This document shows positions 45,108 through 54,363 of a DNA stretch of 64,000 nt, piece after piece. The stretch's first letter is position 1. Each line of letters opens with the position of its first letter. The stretch comes from Clostridiales bacterium (GTDB taxonomy: Bacteria > Bacillota > Clostridia > Saccharofermentanales > Saccharofermentanaceae), in the NCBI GenBank assembly GCA_017427465.1, contig JAFRST010000047.1, positions 1 through 64,000 of the forward strand. The letters run 5' to 3'. Position numbers and translations under genes: made by a program. The notes under the pieces are model-generated. The model worked only from the letters and a program-made list of their open reading frames with translations, was not told the origin of the DNA and did no database searches.

Positions 45108-48100
45108 TAAGTATTGATCTCGTTCATTGCCTGGCCGTTGATATTGAGTACCACAGATGAATTATTTACCTTGAAGTCCATATCTGCAGCATGCTTCGGG
45201 ATACCGAGGTTTGTAACGATATTGCCTGAAGTCTGTGAGTTGGAGATCCTGACCTTGACGCTCTTATCGACACCTCTGTAGATGCCTACCTGTTTGCCTT
45301 CGAGATCTACCTTGAATGCCAGATAATCAATATTTACTGCTGTAGGACTTGCCGATCCGGAGCCCAGCACGGTAACATCATGCGCTCTTGCCCTGGCGGT
45401 AAACGCGGCGCTGAAAATGCTTACCTGCAGCTTATCGCTGTGCTTGGAGCCGACCAGGACAACTTCGTTGCCGAAGAAATCCATGTTAACAGAAGTGTGC
45501 TCGATCATGATGTCACATCTTCCGAGGAATGAACCTATGCCGACACAGGACAGGGCAACGCTCTTGATCTCGAGAGCGCAGTTACTGATGAGCGGCTCGA
45601 TGTCCCCGGAGATCGAACCGATACCGACGCTCTGCTGGCCCATGAGATTGATCTTGTAAGCGCCTCTTCTGACGCTGATGTGTCCGCCCAGTCCGCTGCC
45701 GATCGCAATGCCCTTGGTAGCGTTAATCGTAATGTCTATAAGTCCGTCCTGATCGAAAACAATATCTCCGTGGTAAGAATTCATATCATTTCCGATGCCG
45801 AACGCTTCGTTTCTCGTGACGTTGATCAGAAGCTTGCCGTCGCCCTCGAACATGAGGTTGGATGTCGATGCCACCCTGATACCGCCGTCAAGGATCTTGT
45901 TCTCGCCGCTTAAAGATATGGTGACATCGCAGTCTTTGCCGATGTCTATCGCAGCATCACGCTTCTTGCCCGTGAACTCACAGTTCTCAAGCAGGAGCCT
46001 GCCCTTGTATCCGTCTTCGATCTCAACATAGATCCTGCCTTCATCGCCCGGAACGCCTGAGATAACAAGGTCTCTGTGCGTAACTTCGCCGGATGTGATG
46101 CGGATGGTGTTGTAGCCGTCCTTAACGAGCTGCGAGAGTGAGATCCTCGCTTCCCTTCCTGCGACATATTCTTTCCTCATGACTTCATCGTCACGGCTCT
46201 TGCTGTGCCTGATGATCTCAGCCTTGATGTCGGGATCGATCTCTTTGCGGATGACTTCAGAAGGTCTTGCCGTGTAATAACCCTGGATAAGGTCGATGCC
46301 CAGGCGGATGACCGTAGCTATCTCTTCTGCTGTCTCGATACCTTCGGCGAGCGCCAAGATATTGTTATCGTGCGAGAACTCGATGATGTCCTTAACGAAG
46401 TGCTGCTTTTGCGGTGAATCCTGGATGTTCACGAGGAGCGCCCTGTCGATCTTAACGTAATTCGGCATGTAGCGGAGAAGATTGCTTACGTTGGAATAAC
46501 CCGTACCGTAGTCATCTACGGCGGTCTCGAATCCGAGGCTCTTGTAATCTTCCTTCATTACATCGAGAGCATTATCGTCCATCTCAGACTGCTCGGTGAA
46601 TTCGACAACGAGCTTGTCTTTTGCATCCTTTGTCATCTCGAAGATCTTCCGGATGTCTTTCTTGTTCAGATGCTGACCCGGCAAAGAATTAATGAAGATC
46701 TTTGCGTCCGGTTTAAACAGATTCTGGTGCTCTTTTACATATCTGATAACATTGCTGAACGTCGCATATTCAATGTCGTAGAGCCTTCCGAAGATCTCGG
46801 CATATTTGATCACGAGCATCGGCTGGATGTAAGGCGTAGTATCAGCTCTCATCAATGCTTCGTACGCATAGATCTCACCCGTATGGGCATCAATAATGGG
46901 CTGAAAGCAATAGTTGATCCTGTTCTCATCGAGGATAGCATTAACGATTCTGGCCTCTTTGATCTGCTTATCGTTAAGGCCGTCGGCCGTAAATCTCTGG
47001 AAGTTGATCTTCTGACCGTTCTTTCTGGAGAGAGCGACGTTAACGAGGCTCTCATAGTCATCACGGATCCTTGGCTGGCCATCGGCAATTCCGTAATAAA
47101 CCTCGATTCTTCTCGAGCCTGCAGGAAGCGAAGCGTTATAGTCTTCGATCTTGTCGTTTAAGATCTTTACGCGGTCTTCGAGGACACTGTTGATGTTCTC
47201 ATCAGATATCGTCTCCATGGCGATCATCTCGCCGTTACCCATGCAGAAGATCTGGCCTTTAACGAACGTCTCGCCCAACATGCGGCCGACGCTGATAATG
47301 GCATTGTCACCTGCGAGTCTTCCGTCATCGTTATTGATCTTGGACAAGTTCTTGATATCGACCGCAACAACACCGACCTTCTCACCGTCCTTGAGAGGAT
47401 TCATGTTGATGATATTATCGGTCTGCTGCAGGAAGCCGTTGTAGTTATAGATACCAGTAAGCGGATCCCTGATGAGGCTTGCTTCGAGCTTCTTGTTGAT
47501 CTTGATGAGCTCATCATATCTTCTGAAGTTCTCAAGTCCTCTCATGAGGCTGTGGAGCCAGAAGCGGTATGACTTCTTATAAGACCTCGGCTCTGTAAAT
47601 GACAATACCGCATAGCCGAAGACCGAATCTTCGAAATGCAGAGGCGTGAAGAAGAAAGCCTCCGGCTTTTCCCTGTCCATGCCGAGTCTCGGGATAAGAA
47701 CGTCTCTGTCAAAGAAGACGTCATCGCTGACTCTGTCGCAGTTAAGATTTTCGGGACGGCACGCGATAACGTGCATCATCTTCTTAGTAAAATATCTGTC
47801 GGTCTCCGTAAGCTTCTCGACAGACAGTCTCGCGTCATCGATGGAGCCTGCCATATTCTTGGCCTTATCCTGCCACTTGTCGTTGAGGCAGAGGCTAAAG
47901 CCTTCGAAGTCCCTGATCTGGAAAATGTATGAGAAAACGGTCCTTGTAAGTCCGTCAAAATCATTCTGGATAACGAGATCTTCGTCCAGATGGTTAAAGG
48001 ATGAGAAAACGCTGTTATGTGATGTGTCTGTCGGCCAGACCTTGCGGTACTTCGTATCGATCGCGTTGATGTGCTTGGCGCATCCGCATGAGCTTCCGCT

Positions 48101-48940
48101 GAAAAACTCTCCGAGATCGGTAAAAGGCTCGGGTTCTTTTCCGTTGATCATATCGAAAAGATCCTTGCACGAATGTGCTCCCATCTTCTTCGCGGGGAGC
48201 TTTACCGATGTGATAGGCTCAGGTGAATACCTGCCTTCCTCCATGGAATCGTAGCCGATGACCGCTATGTCATCAGGGATCTTAAGCCCTCCCTCGGTAA
48301 GCGCCGTGGCAAGACCTATCGCCATGCAGTCGTTAGCGCATGCGATAGCCTGGGGCAGCTTGTCGCCCTTCTTGATGAGGCGGTCGCCTAAACTCTCACC
48401 TGACGTATACCAGAAATCACCGTAGAAAACTCTCTCCCTGCCGACCGGCAGTCCGTGCTCGGACATCGCGTCCATAAAGCCCTGGAGTCTCTGTCTGGAA
48501 TACTGGTGCCATGCCTTGCCGGTAAGATAGGCGATGTCCGTATATCCGTGCTCTTCTATAAGATGTGAAACGAGTTTCTTGGCGTCCTCATAATGATTCG
48601 GGAAGATGGACGGGAAATACTTGCTCTCCTTGTCCACGAAGAGGACAGGACAATTGCAGCGCTCGTGGATGATCTCTTCAATGCTGTCGGAAAGACCCGG
48701 TGACTGCAATGTATCTGCCATAACGGCAATCGCGTCGAATTCTTCGTAGGGAACGAGCGAGAATATCGATGTCTCACCGATCTCTCTTACGCGGCTGTTC
48801 TGATATTTGAGATAGCTTGCGAAGACCACGACATCCATGTCGCACTCAAAAGCTTTGCCTGTAAAGCCCTCAATGAACTGGGACTGATAGTATTCATCAG
48901 CCTGGCCCACAAGTAGAGCAATCTTTTTACGGTCAGCCAT
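45107..48940 (-). CDS. LacI-type sensor - degenerate GGDEF - EAL - beta-helix fusion protein
   Basis: 1277 residues, no signal peptide or membrane helix. Residues 1-~290 are a LacI/periplasmic-binding-like sensor without a helix-turn-helix (KKIALLVGQADEYYQSQFIEGF; TSVKLPAKKMGAHSC), ending in a SSCGCAKH cysteine pair. A linker (~300-490) leads to a GGDEF-like domain (~490-650) whose signature is lost (MGNGEM near 568). The EAL domain (~665-910) looks active: YEALMR, KIFINSLPGQ, VVEFTEQSE, AVDDYGTGYSN, VKIDRAL, LAEGIET and LIQGYY. Residues ~930-1277 form a right-handed beta-helix-like region with repeated GIG turns. I infer a ligand-responsive c-di-GMP phosphodiesterase; the role of the beta-helix is unknown. 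Confidence 0.88.
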   Translation of the reverse strand: MADRKKIALLVGQADEYYQSQFIEGFTGKAFECDMDVVVFASYLKYQNSRVREIGETSIFSLVPYEEFDAIAVMADTLQSPGLSDSIEEIIHERCNCPVLFVDKESKYFPSIFPNHYEDAKKLVSHLIEEHGYTDIAYLTGKAWHQYSRQRLQGFMDAMSEHGLPVGRERVFYGDFWYTSGESLGDRLIKKGDKLPQAIACANDCMAIGLATALTEGGLKIPDDIAVIGYDSMEEGRYSPEPITSVKLPAKKMGAHSCKDLFDMINGKEPEPFTDLGEFFSGSSCGCAKHINAIDTKYRKVWPTDTSHNSVFSSFNHLDEDLVIQNDFDGLTRTVFSYIFQIRDFEGFSLCLNDKWQDKAKNMAGSIDDARLSVEKLTETDRYFTKKMMHVIACRPENLNCDRVSDDVFFDRDVLIPRLGMDREKPEAFFFTPLHFEDSVFGYAVLSFTEPRSYKKSYRFWLHSLMRGLENFRRYDELIKINKKLEASLIRDPLTGIYNYNGFLQQTDNIINMNPLKDGEKVGVVAVDIKNLSKINNDDGRLAGDNAIISVGRMLGETFVKGQIFCMGNGEMIAMETISDENINSVLEDRVKILNDKIEDYNASLPAGSRRIEVYYGIADGQPRIRDDYESLVNVALSRKNGQKINFQRFTADGLNDKQIKEARIVNAILDENRINYCFQPIIDAHTGEIYAYEALMRADTTPYIQPMLVIKYAEIFGRLYDIEYATFSNVIRYVKEHQNLFKPDAKIFINSLPGQHLNKKDIRKIFEMTKDAKDKLVVEFTEQSEMDDNALDVMKEDYKSLGFETAVDDYGTGYSNVSNLLRYMPNYVKIDRALLVNIQDSPQKQHFVKDIIEFSHDNNILALAEGIETAEEIATVIRLGIDLIQGYYTARPSEVIRKEIDPDIKAEIIRHSKSRDDEVMRKEYVAGREARISLSQLVKDGYNTIRITSGEVTHRDLVISGVPGDEGRIYVEIEDGYKGRLLLENCEFTGKKRDAAIDIGKDCDVTISLSGENKILDGGIRVASTSNLMFEGDGKLLINVTRNEAFGIGNDMNSYHGDIVFDQDGLIDITINATKGIAIGSGLGGHISVRRGAYKINLMGQQSVGIGSISGDIEPLISNCALEIKSVALSCVGIGSFLGRCDIMIEHTSVNMDFFGNEVVLVGSKHSDKLQVSIFSAAFTARARAHDVTVLGSGSASPTAVNIDYLAFKVDLEGKQVGIYRGVDKSVKVRISNSQTSGNIVTNLGIPKHAADMDFKVNNSSVVLNINGQAMNEINT

Positions 48941-48955
48941 ACACGCCCTCTATTT

Positions 48956-48973
48956 GGTTGATATCAATCAACC
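48956..48973. promoter_or_regulatory. Dyad just upstream of the sensor/EAL gene
   Basis: GGTTGA and TCAACC arms flank TATCAA, and TTGATATCAA is itself a 10-bp palindrome. It is 16 bp before the start codon and could be an operator. The rest of the 192-bp gap up to 49132 shows no gene. Confidence 0.3.
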
Positions 48974-49132
48974 CCCGAATTACCTCAAATCAGAAGCACC
49001 TGATATTAGTCTAAAACAGCCTTCATTTTACAATCAAGAAGCACGATGCTTTGTTATCATGATTCAGGATAAAAGTTTACACTCTGTCAATATAACCCCT
49101 TGAAGTGTAGATCTTAAATCCCGTCAGCATCC

Positions 49133-50122
49133 TCAGTAAGCCAGGATCCTGTCAACAGGAGCATATCCTGTAGTCTTTCTGAACTTAACATTGGTCTCAA
49201 AGCTCTCAAGGCAGTCAGAAGGATCAATCCTCTCGAAGTTCAAGGTAGCAAGCGCATCTCTCTTGACCTTTGCCGATACGATCGTGACCTCCTCATCGTT
49301 GCCTGTAGCCGGATTTAATACCTTGTCTACGGCATGGATGATGACTTCCTTAACCGGAAGGAGTGCAAATGTATCTCTTGCCACTCTGAGCATCGTGCTC
49401 GATACGTAATCCTGAACGAGGTCATAGTAAGCACTCTTGGTGAACTCCTTCATGACGATCTCGCCGTTAGCCTTCATGTCGGGATACTCAGTAGGAATGA
49501 TATCTTCAGACTTAACCTGGAATTCGATCTCAAGCTTCGTGGGATCATCAGTACCTACTTCGAAGCAGCTGCCGTAATCCAAAAGATCGTCAAAAGGTCC
49601 TACTTCAGCAATAACCTTGAAATACGAATCGATGTCGCCTGCCAAAATGCTCTGTGCAAAAGGCTGGAGCTCCTTAAGCTGGCCTGATACCGCACCGTTC
49701 GCGATAGCCTCCCAATCGATATATCCGTCAGACTGCTTATGTACTGACTTGATGGCATCGATACCGGCTGCGAACTCCTCGATCTTAGCCTGTGAAGCCT
49801 TGATGAGCTCTTCGTTATTTACCTTCGGAGCAGCGATAGCCTTTGTCTTCGCATTCTTAGCTTCAACTTCCTTCTTGGCTGCCTTCTTGCTCTTGGCATC
49901 CTTGCCCTTGCCGGTCAGTCCGCCGACAATGTTCTTAACGTTATTAGTCTTCGTGTAATAAATGCCTGTTCCCGGAATACCGACTGTAGTCCTTGCCTGG
50001 CCCTTAAGGTTGATGGACTGGCGAAGTCCGCTCTTGCCGAACGATACGCTGGGTCCTGATTTGCTTAAGTTGAGCTTCAAGCCCTTGCCCAAAGAGATAG
50101 ATTTACGGAAATTAAGTCCCAT
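49133..50122 (-). CDS. DUF4236-domain protein
   Basis: 329 residues. Residues 1-60 match the DUF4236 pattern: NFRKSISLGKGLKLNLSKSG, then SVSFGKSGL and TTVGIPGTGIYYT. A Lys/Ala-rich linker (~65-100) follows, and then about 220 residues, mostly helical at first (NNEELIKASQAKIEEFAAGI) and then mixed, which I do not recognise. DUF4236 has no established function; it is often found N-terminal to varied domains. No signal peptide. It stands alone between the EAL gene and the sufC-sufB unit. Confidence 0.8.
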   Translation of the reverse strand: MGLNFRKSISLGKGLKLNLSKSGPSVSFGKSGLRQSINLKGQARTTVGIPGTGIYYTKTNNVKNIVGGLTGKGKDAKSKKAAKKEVEAKNAKTKAIAAPKVNNEELIKASQAKIEEFAAGIDAIKSVHKQSDGYIDWEAIANGAVSGQLKELQPFAQSILAGDIDSYFKVIAEVGPFDDLLDYGSCFEVGTDDPTKLEIEFQVKSEDIIPTEYPDMKANGEIVMKEFTKSAYYDLVQDYVSSTMLRVARDTFALLPVKEVIIHAVDKVLNPATGNDEEVTIVSAKVKRDALATLNFERIDPSDCLESFETNVKFRKTTGYAPVDRILAY

Positions 50123-50293
50123 ACACGTCGCCTCCGGATGAAAATGTTAAAGTAATTTTATCACGTTTTTTGCCTTATTGTTTTGTTTTATGAGGGCATC
50201 GTGTTCTCTTTTTGTGGGAAAACTTTCATTTTGGGGGTACGGGCGGCTTGGATGGAGCGGGAAACGGCTGAAGACTTCAGTTTTTTCGCGATT

Positions 50294-50490
50294 GCTGAAA
50301 AAGTGTCTGTTTTGGGGGTGATTTGCACACTTTTTCGAGCACTTTTTTGAAAAATGCTGAAATCGTGTCTGTTTTGGGGGAGATTCGTACACTTTTTCAG
50401 CATTTTTCGGGCGCGCGTAAAACCGTGCGTGATTTGACCTGATTTAGGCTTGTTTTTACGCACTCGCATTTTTCGGGCGCGCGAAAAAAA
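50294..50490. repeat. 62-66-bp hairpin repeat array (family B), three to four units
   Basis: GCTGAAAAAGTGT (50294-50306) faces ACACTTTTTCGAGC (50327-50340), and 62 bp on GCTGAAATCGTGT (50356-50368) faces ACACTTTTTCAGC (50389-50401); both loops are 20 nt. A third unit has GTGCGT/ACGCAC (50425-50430, 50458-50463) between two copies of GCATTTTTCGGGCGCGCG that start 66 bp apart (50400 and 50466). This fills most of the 430-bp gap 50123-50553, in which I see no gene. Confidence 0.85.
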
Positions 50491-50504
50491 ACTCCCCCTC
50501 CAAA

Positions 50505-50533
50505 CAAAAAAGGCCGCCCACGCAGGACGGCCC
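50505..50533 (-). terminator. Terminator of sufC-sufB
   Basis: GGGCCG and CGGCC arms separated by a GC-rich loop, followed on the minus strand by TTTTTTG; 20 bp past the sufB stop. Confidence 0.8.
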
Positions 50534-50553
50534 TCAAATCAGCAATAAAAATC

Positions 50554-51471
50554 TTACCTCAGGAAGCCTTCGATGATCTTTTGCTCAGCTTCCTGCTCGT
50601 TAAGTCCGAGTGTCATGAGCTTAGTGATCTGCTCGCCGGCGATCTTGCCGATGGCAGCCTCGTGAATCAGTGAAGCATCAACACATGTCGCCTTAAGCTT
50701 AGGTGTTGCGACGATGATGCCCTTATCCATGATGATGGAATCGCACTCGGCGTGGCCTTTGCAGACAGCGTTTCCGGAGATGTCGATGATGACATCCTGC
50801 TCGGATTCGCCCTTGGCAACGCCGCGGCTTACGATGTCGCAGACGGAGCCGTCGCCGTTGAGATCCACGGTGATCTCAGCTTTGGCTGTCTGGTCGAAGT
50901 TGGTGAGGATCTTGTCGTGCATGATCAAGGTCGCGTCAGGGCCGATCTCAGCCTTCGTGATCCTGTAGGTATCGTTGATCCCGGCGATCTGCGAGGTATC
51001 CATATCCATCGTGGAGCCCTCTTCGAGGTAGACGACAGTAGTAGGATTCATGAGCCTCTTACCCGTACCGGTGCCTTCGCCGTAGTGTTTCTCTATATAC
51101 TTAACCTTGGAATTCTTACCGATATGGAAAGTGTGGATTCCGTCGTGCTGGCTGTCGTGACCGCCACAATTGCTGATGCCGCAGCCGGCGATGATGGTAA
51201 CGTCGCAGTCCTCGCCTACGAAGAAATCGTTATAAACACACTCCTTGTGGCCTGTCATCGAGATTATGACCGGGATATGGCAGGACTCGTTCTTTGTGCC
51301 GTCCTTGAAGTAGACATTGATACCGTCGCCGGATTCCCTGGACTCGATCTGGATATTTGCCGTGGAGTTCCTGGCTTCGCTCTTGCCGTTGCTCCTGATG
51401 TTGAACGCACCTACCGGGAGACTGTCTAATTCTGCGACTTCTTTTAGCATCCTCTTCTCAAGATCATCCAT
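50554..51471 (-). CDS. sufB: SufB/SufD-family Fe-S assembly scaffold (minimal SUF-like type)
   Basis: 305 residues from ATG 51471, which overlaps the sufC stop by 8 bp; GGGAGG lies upstream. The central beta-helix is rich in Gly and Asp with conserved cysteines and histidines (VTIIAGCGISNCGGHDSQHDG, NAVCKGHAECDSII), and the C-terminus has EAAIGKIAGEQITKLMTLGL, as in SufB. It is much shorter than the ~470-residue SufB of six-gene operons, and no sufD, sufS or sufU is adjacent. This matches the two-gene minimal SUF-like (SMS) arrangement known from anaerobes and archaea. Confidence 0.88.
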   Translation of the reverse strand: MDDLEKRMLKEVAELDSLPVGAFNIRSNGKSEARNSTANIQIESRESGDGINVYFKDGTKNESCHIPVIISMTGHKECVYNDFFVGEDCDVTIIAGCGISNCGGHDSQHDGIHTFHIGKNSKVKYIEKHYGEGTGTGKRLMNPTTVVYLEEGSTMDMDTSQIAGINDTYRITKAEIGPDATLIMHDKILTNFDQTAKAEITVDLNGDGSVCDIVSRGVAKGESEQDVIIDISGNAVCKGHAECDSIIMDKGIIVATPKLKATCVDASLIHEAAIGKIAGEQITKLMTLGLNEQEAEQKIIEGFLR

Positions 51472-52195
51472 TGCAGGATCCTCCCTTCTGTCCGAATGCG
51501 CAGTCACAGCCGCCTCTGCGTCTCATGTTGAGTTCGTCCATTACCTTGGCTGACTCATCGTATCTGTCGACTTGGCCGTCCTTGAGATAGATGATCTTAT
51601 CGGCGATCTCAAGGATCCTCTCCTGGTGGCTTATGATCAGGATATTGCCGTTGGTTACATTTCGCAGATTCTCGAAAACCTCGATAAGACTCTGGAAGCT
51701 CCAGAGATCGATGCCTGCTTCGGGCTCATCGAAAAGACTCAGCTTGCCGCCTCTTGCGGCAGCCATGGCGATCTCGATACGCTTCATCTCACCACCCGAG
51801 AGCGTGTCGTTGATCTCACGGTCAAGGTAATCCATCGGACAGAGACCGACAGCTTTCAGATAAGCGCGGACCTTGGCAGAGGCGCCGTTCTCACCTGCAG
51901 CGATAGCAAGCAGATCCCTGACCTTGAGGCCCTTGAACCTTACCGGCTGCTGAAATGCAAAGCTTATACCTAGATTGGCTCTCTCATTAACAGGCAGATC
52001 CGTAATGTCCTGACCGTCAAAGATGACCTTTCCTGATGTGGGCTTAATGATACCCATAATGATCTTCAGGAGCGTTGATTTGCCGCTTCCGTTAGGTCCC
52101 GTAACTGCGACAAATTTGTCATCGATCTTAAGGTTTATGTCCTTAAGGATGTCCTTATCGTCAGCATGAAAACTGATATTTTGTAATTCGAGCAT
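51464..52195 (-). CDS. sufC: SufC ABC-type ATPase of Fe-S assembly, with Cys-rich tail
   Basis: 243 residues. Walker A is VTGPNGSGKSTLLK, the Q-loop FAFQQPVRF, the signature LSGGEMKRIEIAMA and Walker B LSLFDEPEAGIDLWS. It powers the SufB scaffold. The last ~20 residues, RRGGCDCAFGQKGGSCNG, have three cysteines not part of the ordinary SufC fold, possibly a cluster-binding or regulatory tail. It is divergent from glmS with a strong promoter and two palindromes in the 208-bp gap. Confidence 0.94.
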   Translation of the reverse strand: MLELQNISFHADDKDILKDINLKIDDKFVAVTGPNGSGKSTLLKIIMGIIKPTSGKVIFDGQDITDLPVNERANLGISFAFQQPVRFKGLKVRDLLAIAAGENGASAKVRAYLKAVGLCPMDYLDREINDTLSGGEMKRIEIAMAAARGGKLSLFDEPEAGIDLWSFQSLIEVFENLRNVTNGNILIISHQERILEIADKIIYLKDGQVDRYDESAKVMDELNMRRRGGCDCAFGQKGGSCNG

Positions 52196-52216
52196 ATGCT
52201 CTTCCCCCGTTCTGGC

Positions 52217-52233
52217 TATAGGTTTTCCCTATA
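52217..52233. promoter_or_regulatory. TATAGG-N5-CCTATA dyad near the sufC transcription start
   Basis: The perfect 6+6 dyad lies just after the predicted sufC start of transcription, where a repressor such as an Rrf2-type Fe-S sensor would act. Regulator not identified. Confidence 0.4.
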
Positions 52234-52242
52234 AGCGTAAAT

Positions 52243-52271
52243 ACTATAAATGGTTCGGCGGTAATTCTCAA
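52243..52271 (-). promoter_or_regulatory. Promoter of sufC-sufB
   Basis: Minus strand TTGAGA (52266-52271), 17 bp, TATAGT (52243-52248); about 50 bp before sufC. Confidence 0.75.
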
Positions 52272-52277
52272 TAGTTA

Positions 52278-52297
52278 TTTTCGACATATGACGAAAA
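52278..52297. promoter_or_regulatory. 20-bp palindrome between sufC and glmS
   Basis: TTTTCG-A-CATATG-A-CGAAAA is symmetric at 18 of 20 positions and lies directly upstream of the sufC -35. It looks like a dimeric regulator site that could serve either divergent gene. Confidence 0.5.
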
Positions 52298-52403
52298 TTT
52301 TTACCCATAACCTTTGTATATGATAGTCATACCCAAAAGGTTTCATTAGCGTTTTTCCATATGTGCTAAAATAGTGCAATTAAAAATTTAGGAGATTTTC
52401 TTT

Positions 52404-54254
52404 ATGTGCGGAATCGTTGGTTACACAGGTAAGAAAAAGGCAGCTCCTATCCTCCTGGACGGTCTTGCCAAGCTCGAATACAGAGGTTACGACTCGGCAG
52501 GTCTCGCTGTCAGGGACGGCGAAGCCAATCCCGTAGTAGTCAAGGCAAAGGGCAGACTCAAGGTCCTTTCCGAGAAGACTGACGCAGGCAGCGCACTCAA
52601 GGGCACATGCGGCATCGGCCACACAAGATGGGCTACTCACGGTGAACCCACGGAAAATAACGCCCACCCCCACATCGTAGATGACTATAACGTTGTAGGC
52701 GTACATAACGGCATCATTGAGAACTACCAGGAACTCCGTGACAAGATGATCCGCAAGGGCTATAAATTCTATTCCGAGACAGACACCGAAGTCGCCATCA
52801 AAACTATCGATTACTACTACAAGAAATATACCCACGATCCGATCGAAGCACTCGCAAAGACAATGGTCCGTGTAAGAGGCTCTTACGCTCTCGCGGTAAT
52901 GTTCAAGGATCATCCGGGTAAGATCTTCGTAGCACGCAAGGATTCCCCCATGATCATCGGCTGCGACAAGGACGCTTCATACCTCGCATCCGACGTTCCC
53001 GCAATCCTTAAGTACACCAGATCCGTCTACTACATCAACGATCTCGAGATGGCATGCCTCGAAGCAGGCAACGTCACCTTCTATAACCTCGACGGCGACA
53101 CGATCGAGAAGACTCCCGCCGAGATTGACTGGGACGCAGCATCCGCTGAAAAGGGCGGCTTCGAGCACTTCATGATGAAAGAGATCCACGAGCAGCCCAA
53201 GGCAGTCCAGGACACCCTGAACTCAGTCATCGTACCCGACGGCGACTCTTACAAGATCGACCTCTCAGCTACGAGCCTCACGGATGAGGACCTCAAGAGC
53301 TTCGAGCAGATCTACATCGTCGCATGCGGTTCTGCTTATCACGTAGGCTGCTGCACACAATACATCATCGAGCAGCTCGCGGGCATCCCCGTAAGATGTG
53401 AGCTCGCTTCCGAATTCAGGTACAGAACGATGCCGCTTAACAAGAACGCCCTGTGCATCATCATCAGCCAGTCCGGCGAGACAGCTGACTCACTTGCTGC
53501 ATTAAGAGGCGCTAAAGCAGACGGCATCAAGACACTTGCCATCGTTAACGTTGTCGGATCTTCCATCGCCCGTGAAGCTGACTATGTCCTTTATACACTT
53601 GCAGGCCCCGAGATCTCCGTTGCCACGACCAAGGCATACTCGGCCCAGCTCGCTGTCTGCTATGTCCTCGCTATCAAGCTCGCTCTCGCAAAGGGCGCCA
53701 TCACAGAAGAGCAGGCAAAAGAGCTCTCCGCTGAAGTAATGACGATCCCCTGCAAGATCAACAAAGTCCTTGAGGACAAAGAGCGTCTACAGTGGTTCGC
53801 CGCAAAGCTCGCAGCACAGAAGGACATCTTCTTCATCGGCCGCGGCATCGACTATGCGATCACACTCGAAGGCAGCCTCAAGATGAAGGAGATCTCCTAC
53901 ATCCACAGCGAAGCTTATGCCGCAGGCGAATTAAAGCACGGCACGATCAGCCTCATCGAGGACGGCACCTTCGTAATCGGCGTCCTAACACAGAGCGGCC
54001 TTTATGAGAAGACTCTTTCCAACCTCGTTGAGACAAAGGCAAGAGGCGCTTACCTCATGGCCCTCACGTCTTTCGGCAATTACGCTATTGAAGATTCTGC
54101 AGACTTCGTGGTTTATGTTCCTAAGATCAACGAGCTTTTCGCGGCATCTCTGGCCGTCGTTCCGCTCCAGCTTCTGGGCTACTACGTATCCTGTGCAAGG
54201 GGTCTCGACGTCGATAAGCCGAGGAACCTCGCGAAAAGCGTTACGGTAGAGTAA
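52404..54254 (+). CDS. glmS: Glutamine-fructose-6-phosphate aminotransferase
   Basis: Makes glucosamine-6-phosphate from fructose-6-phosphate and glutamine, the entry to peptidoglycan amino sugars. 616 residues: class II glutaminase domain with Cys2 as nucleophile (MCGIVGYTG), RGYDSAGLAV and GHTRWATHGEPTENNAHPH; then two SIS sugar-isomerase domains (VACGSAYHVGC; IISQSGETADSLAAL; GRGIDYAITLEGSLKMKEISY in part; C-terminal DVDKPRNLAKSVTVE). TTTAGGAG precedes the ATG, and a TAAAAT at 52370-52375 is a likely -10. I see no glmS ribozyme core in the 208 bp upstream. Confidence 0.97.
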   Translation: MCGIVGYTGKKKAAPILLDGLAKLEYRGYDSAGLAVRDGEANPVVVKAKGRLKVLSEKTDAGSALKGTCGIGHTRWATHGEPTENNAHPHIVDDYNVVGVHNGIIENYQELRDKMIRKGYKFYSETDTEVAIKTIDYYYKKYTHDPIEALAKTMVRVRGSYALAVMFKDHPGKIFVARKDSPMIIGCDKDASYLASDVPAILKYTRSVYYINDLEMACLEAGNVTFYNLDGDTIEKTPAEIDWDAASAEKGGFEHFMMKEIHEQPKAVQDTLNSVIVPDGDSYKIDLSATSLTDEDLKSFEQIYIVACGSAYHVGCCTQYIIEQLAGIPVRCELASEFRYRTMPLNKNALCIIISQSGETADSLAALRGAKADGIKTLAIVNVVGSSIAREADYVLYTLAGPEISVATTKAYSAQLAVCYVLAIKLALAKGAITEEQAKELSAEVMTIPCKINKVLEDKERLQWFAAKLAAQKDIFFIGRGIDYAITLEGSLKMKEISYIHSEAYAAGELKHGTISLIEDGTFVIGVLTQSGLYEKTLSNLVETKARGAYLMALTSFGNYAIEDSADFVVYVPKINELFAASLAVVPLQLLGYYVSCARGLDVDKPRNLAKSVTVE

Positions 54255-54290
54255 TCACCGTTTAGAGGACAACTTAAAACACCAATGACC

Positions 54291-54325
54291 AACCCCGATA
54301 TCTGTCCTATTATCGGGGTTGTCAA
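54291..54325 (+). terminator. Terminator of glmS
   Basis: AACCCCGATA (54291-54300) pairs with TATCGGGGTT (54311-54320) across 10 nt, with a modest T-rich tail (GTCAAGTCTTT). Confidence 0.8.
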
Positions 54326-54363
54326 GTCTTTAATAGCAGGACTGACGCGTTTATAATATTGGC

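Noticed and set aside
52196..52403. glmS ribozyme upstream of glmS
   Set aside because: The expected cleavage-site and pseudoknot core sequences are not visible in the 208 bp; only promoters, palindromes and a ribosome binding site are seen.
52380..52913. 177-residue minus-strand frame at the start of glmS
   Set aside because: Antisense to the glutaminase domain of glmS; no homology or ribosome binding site.
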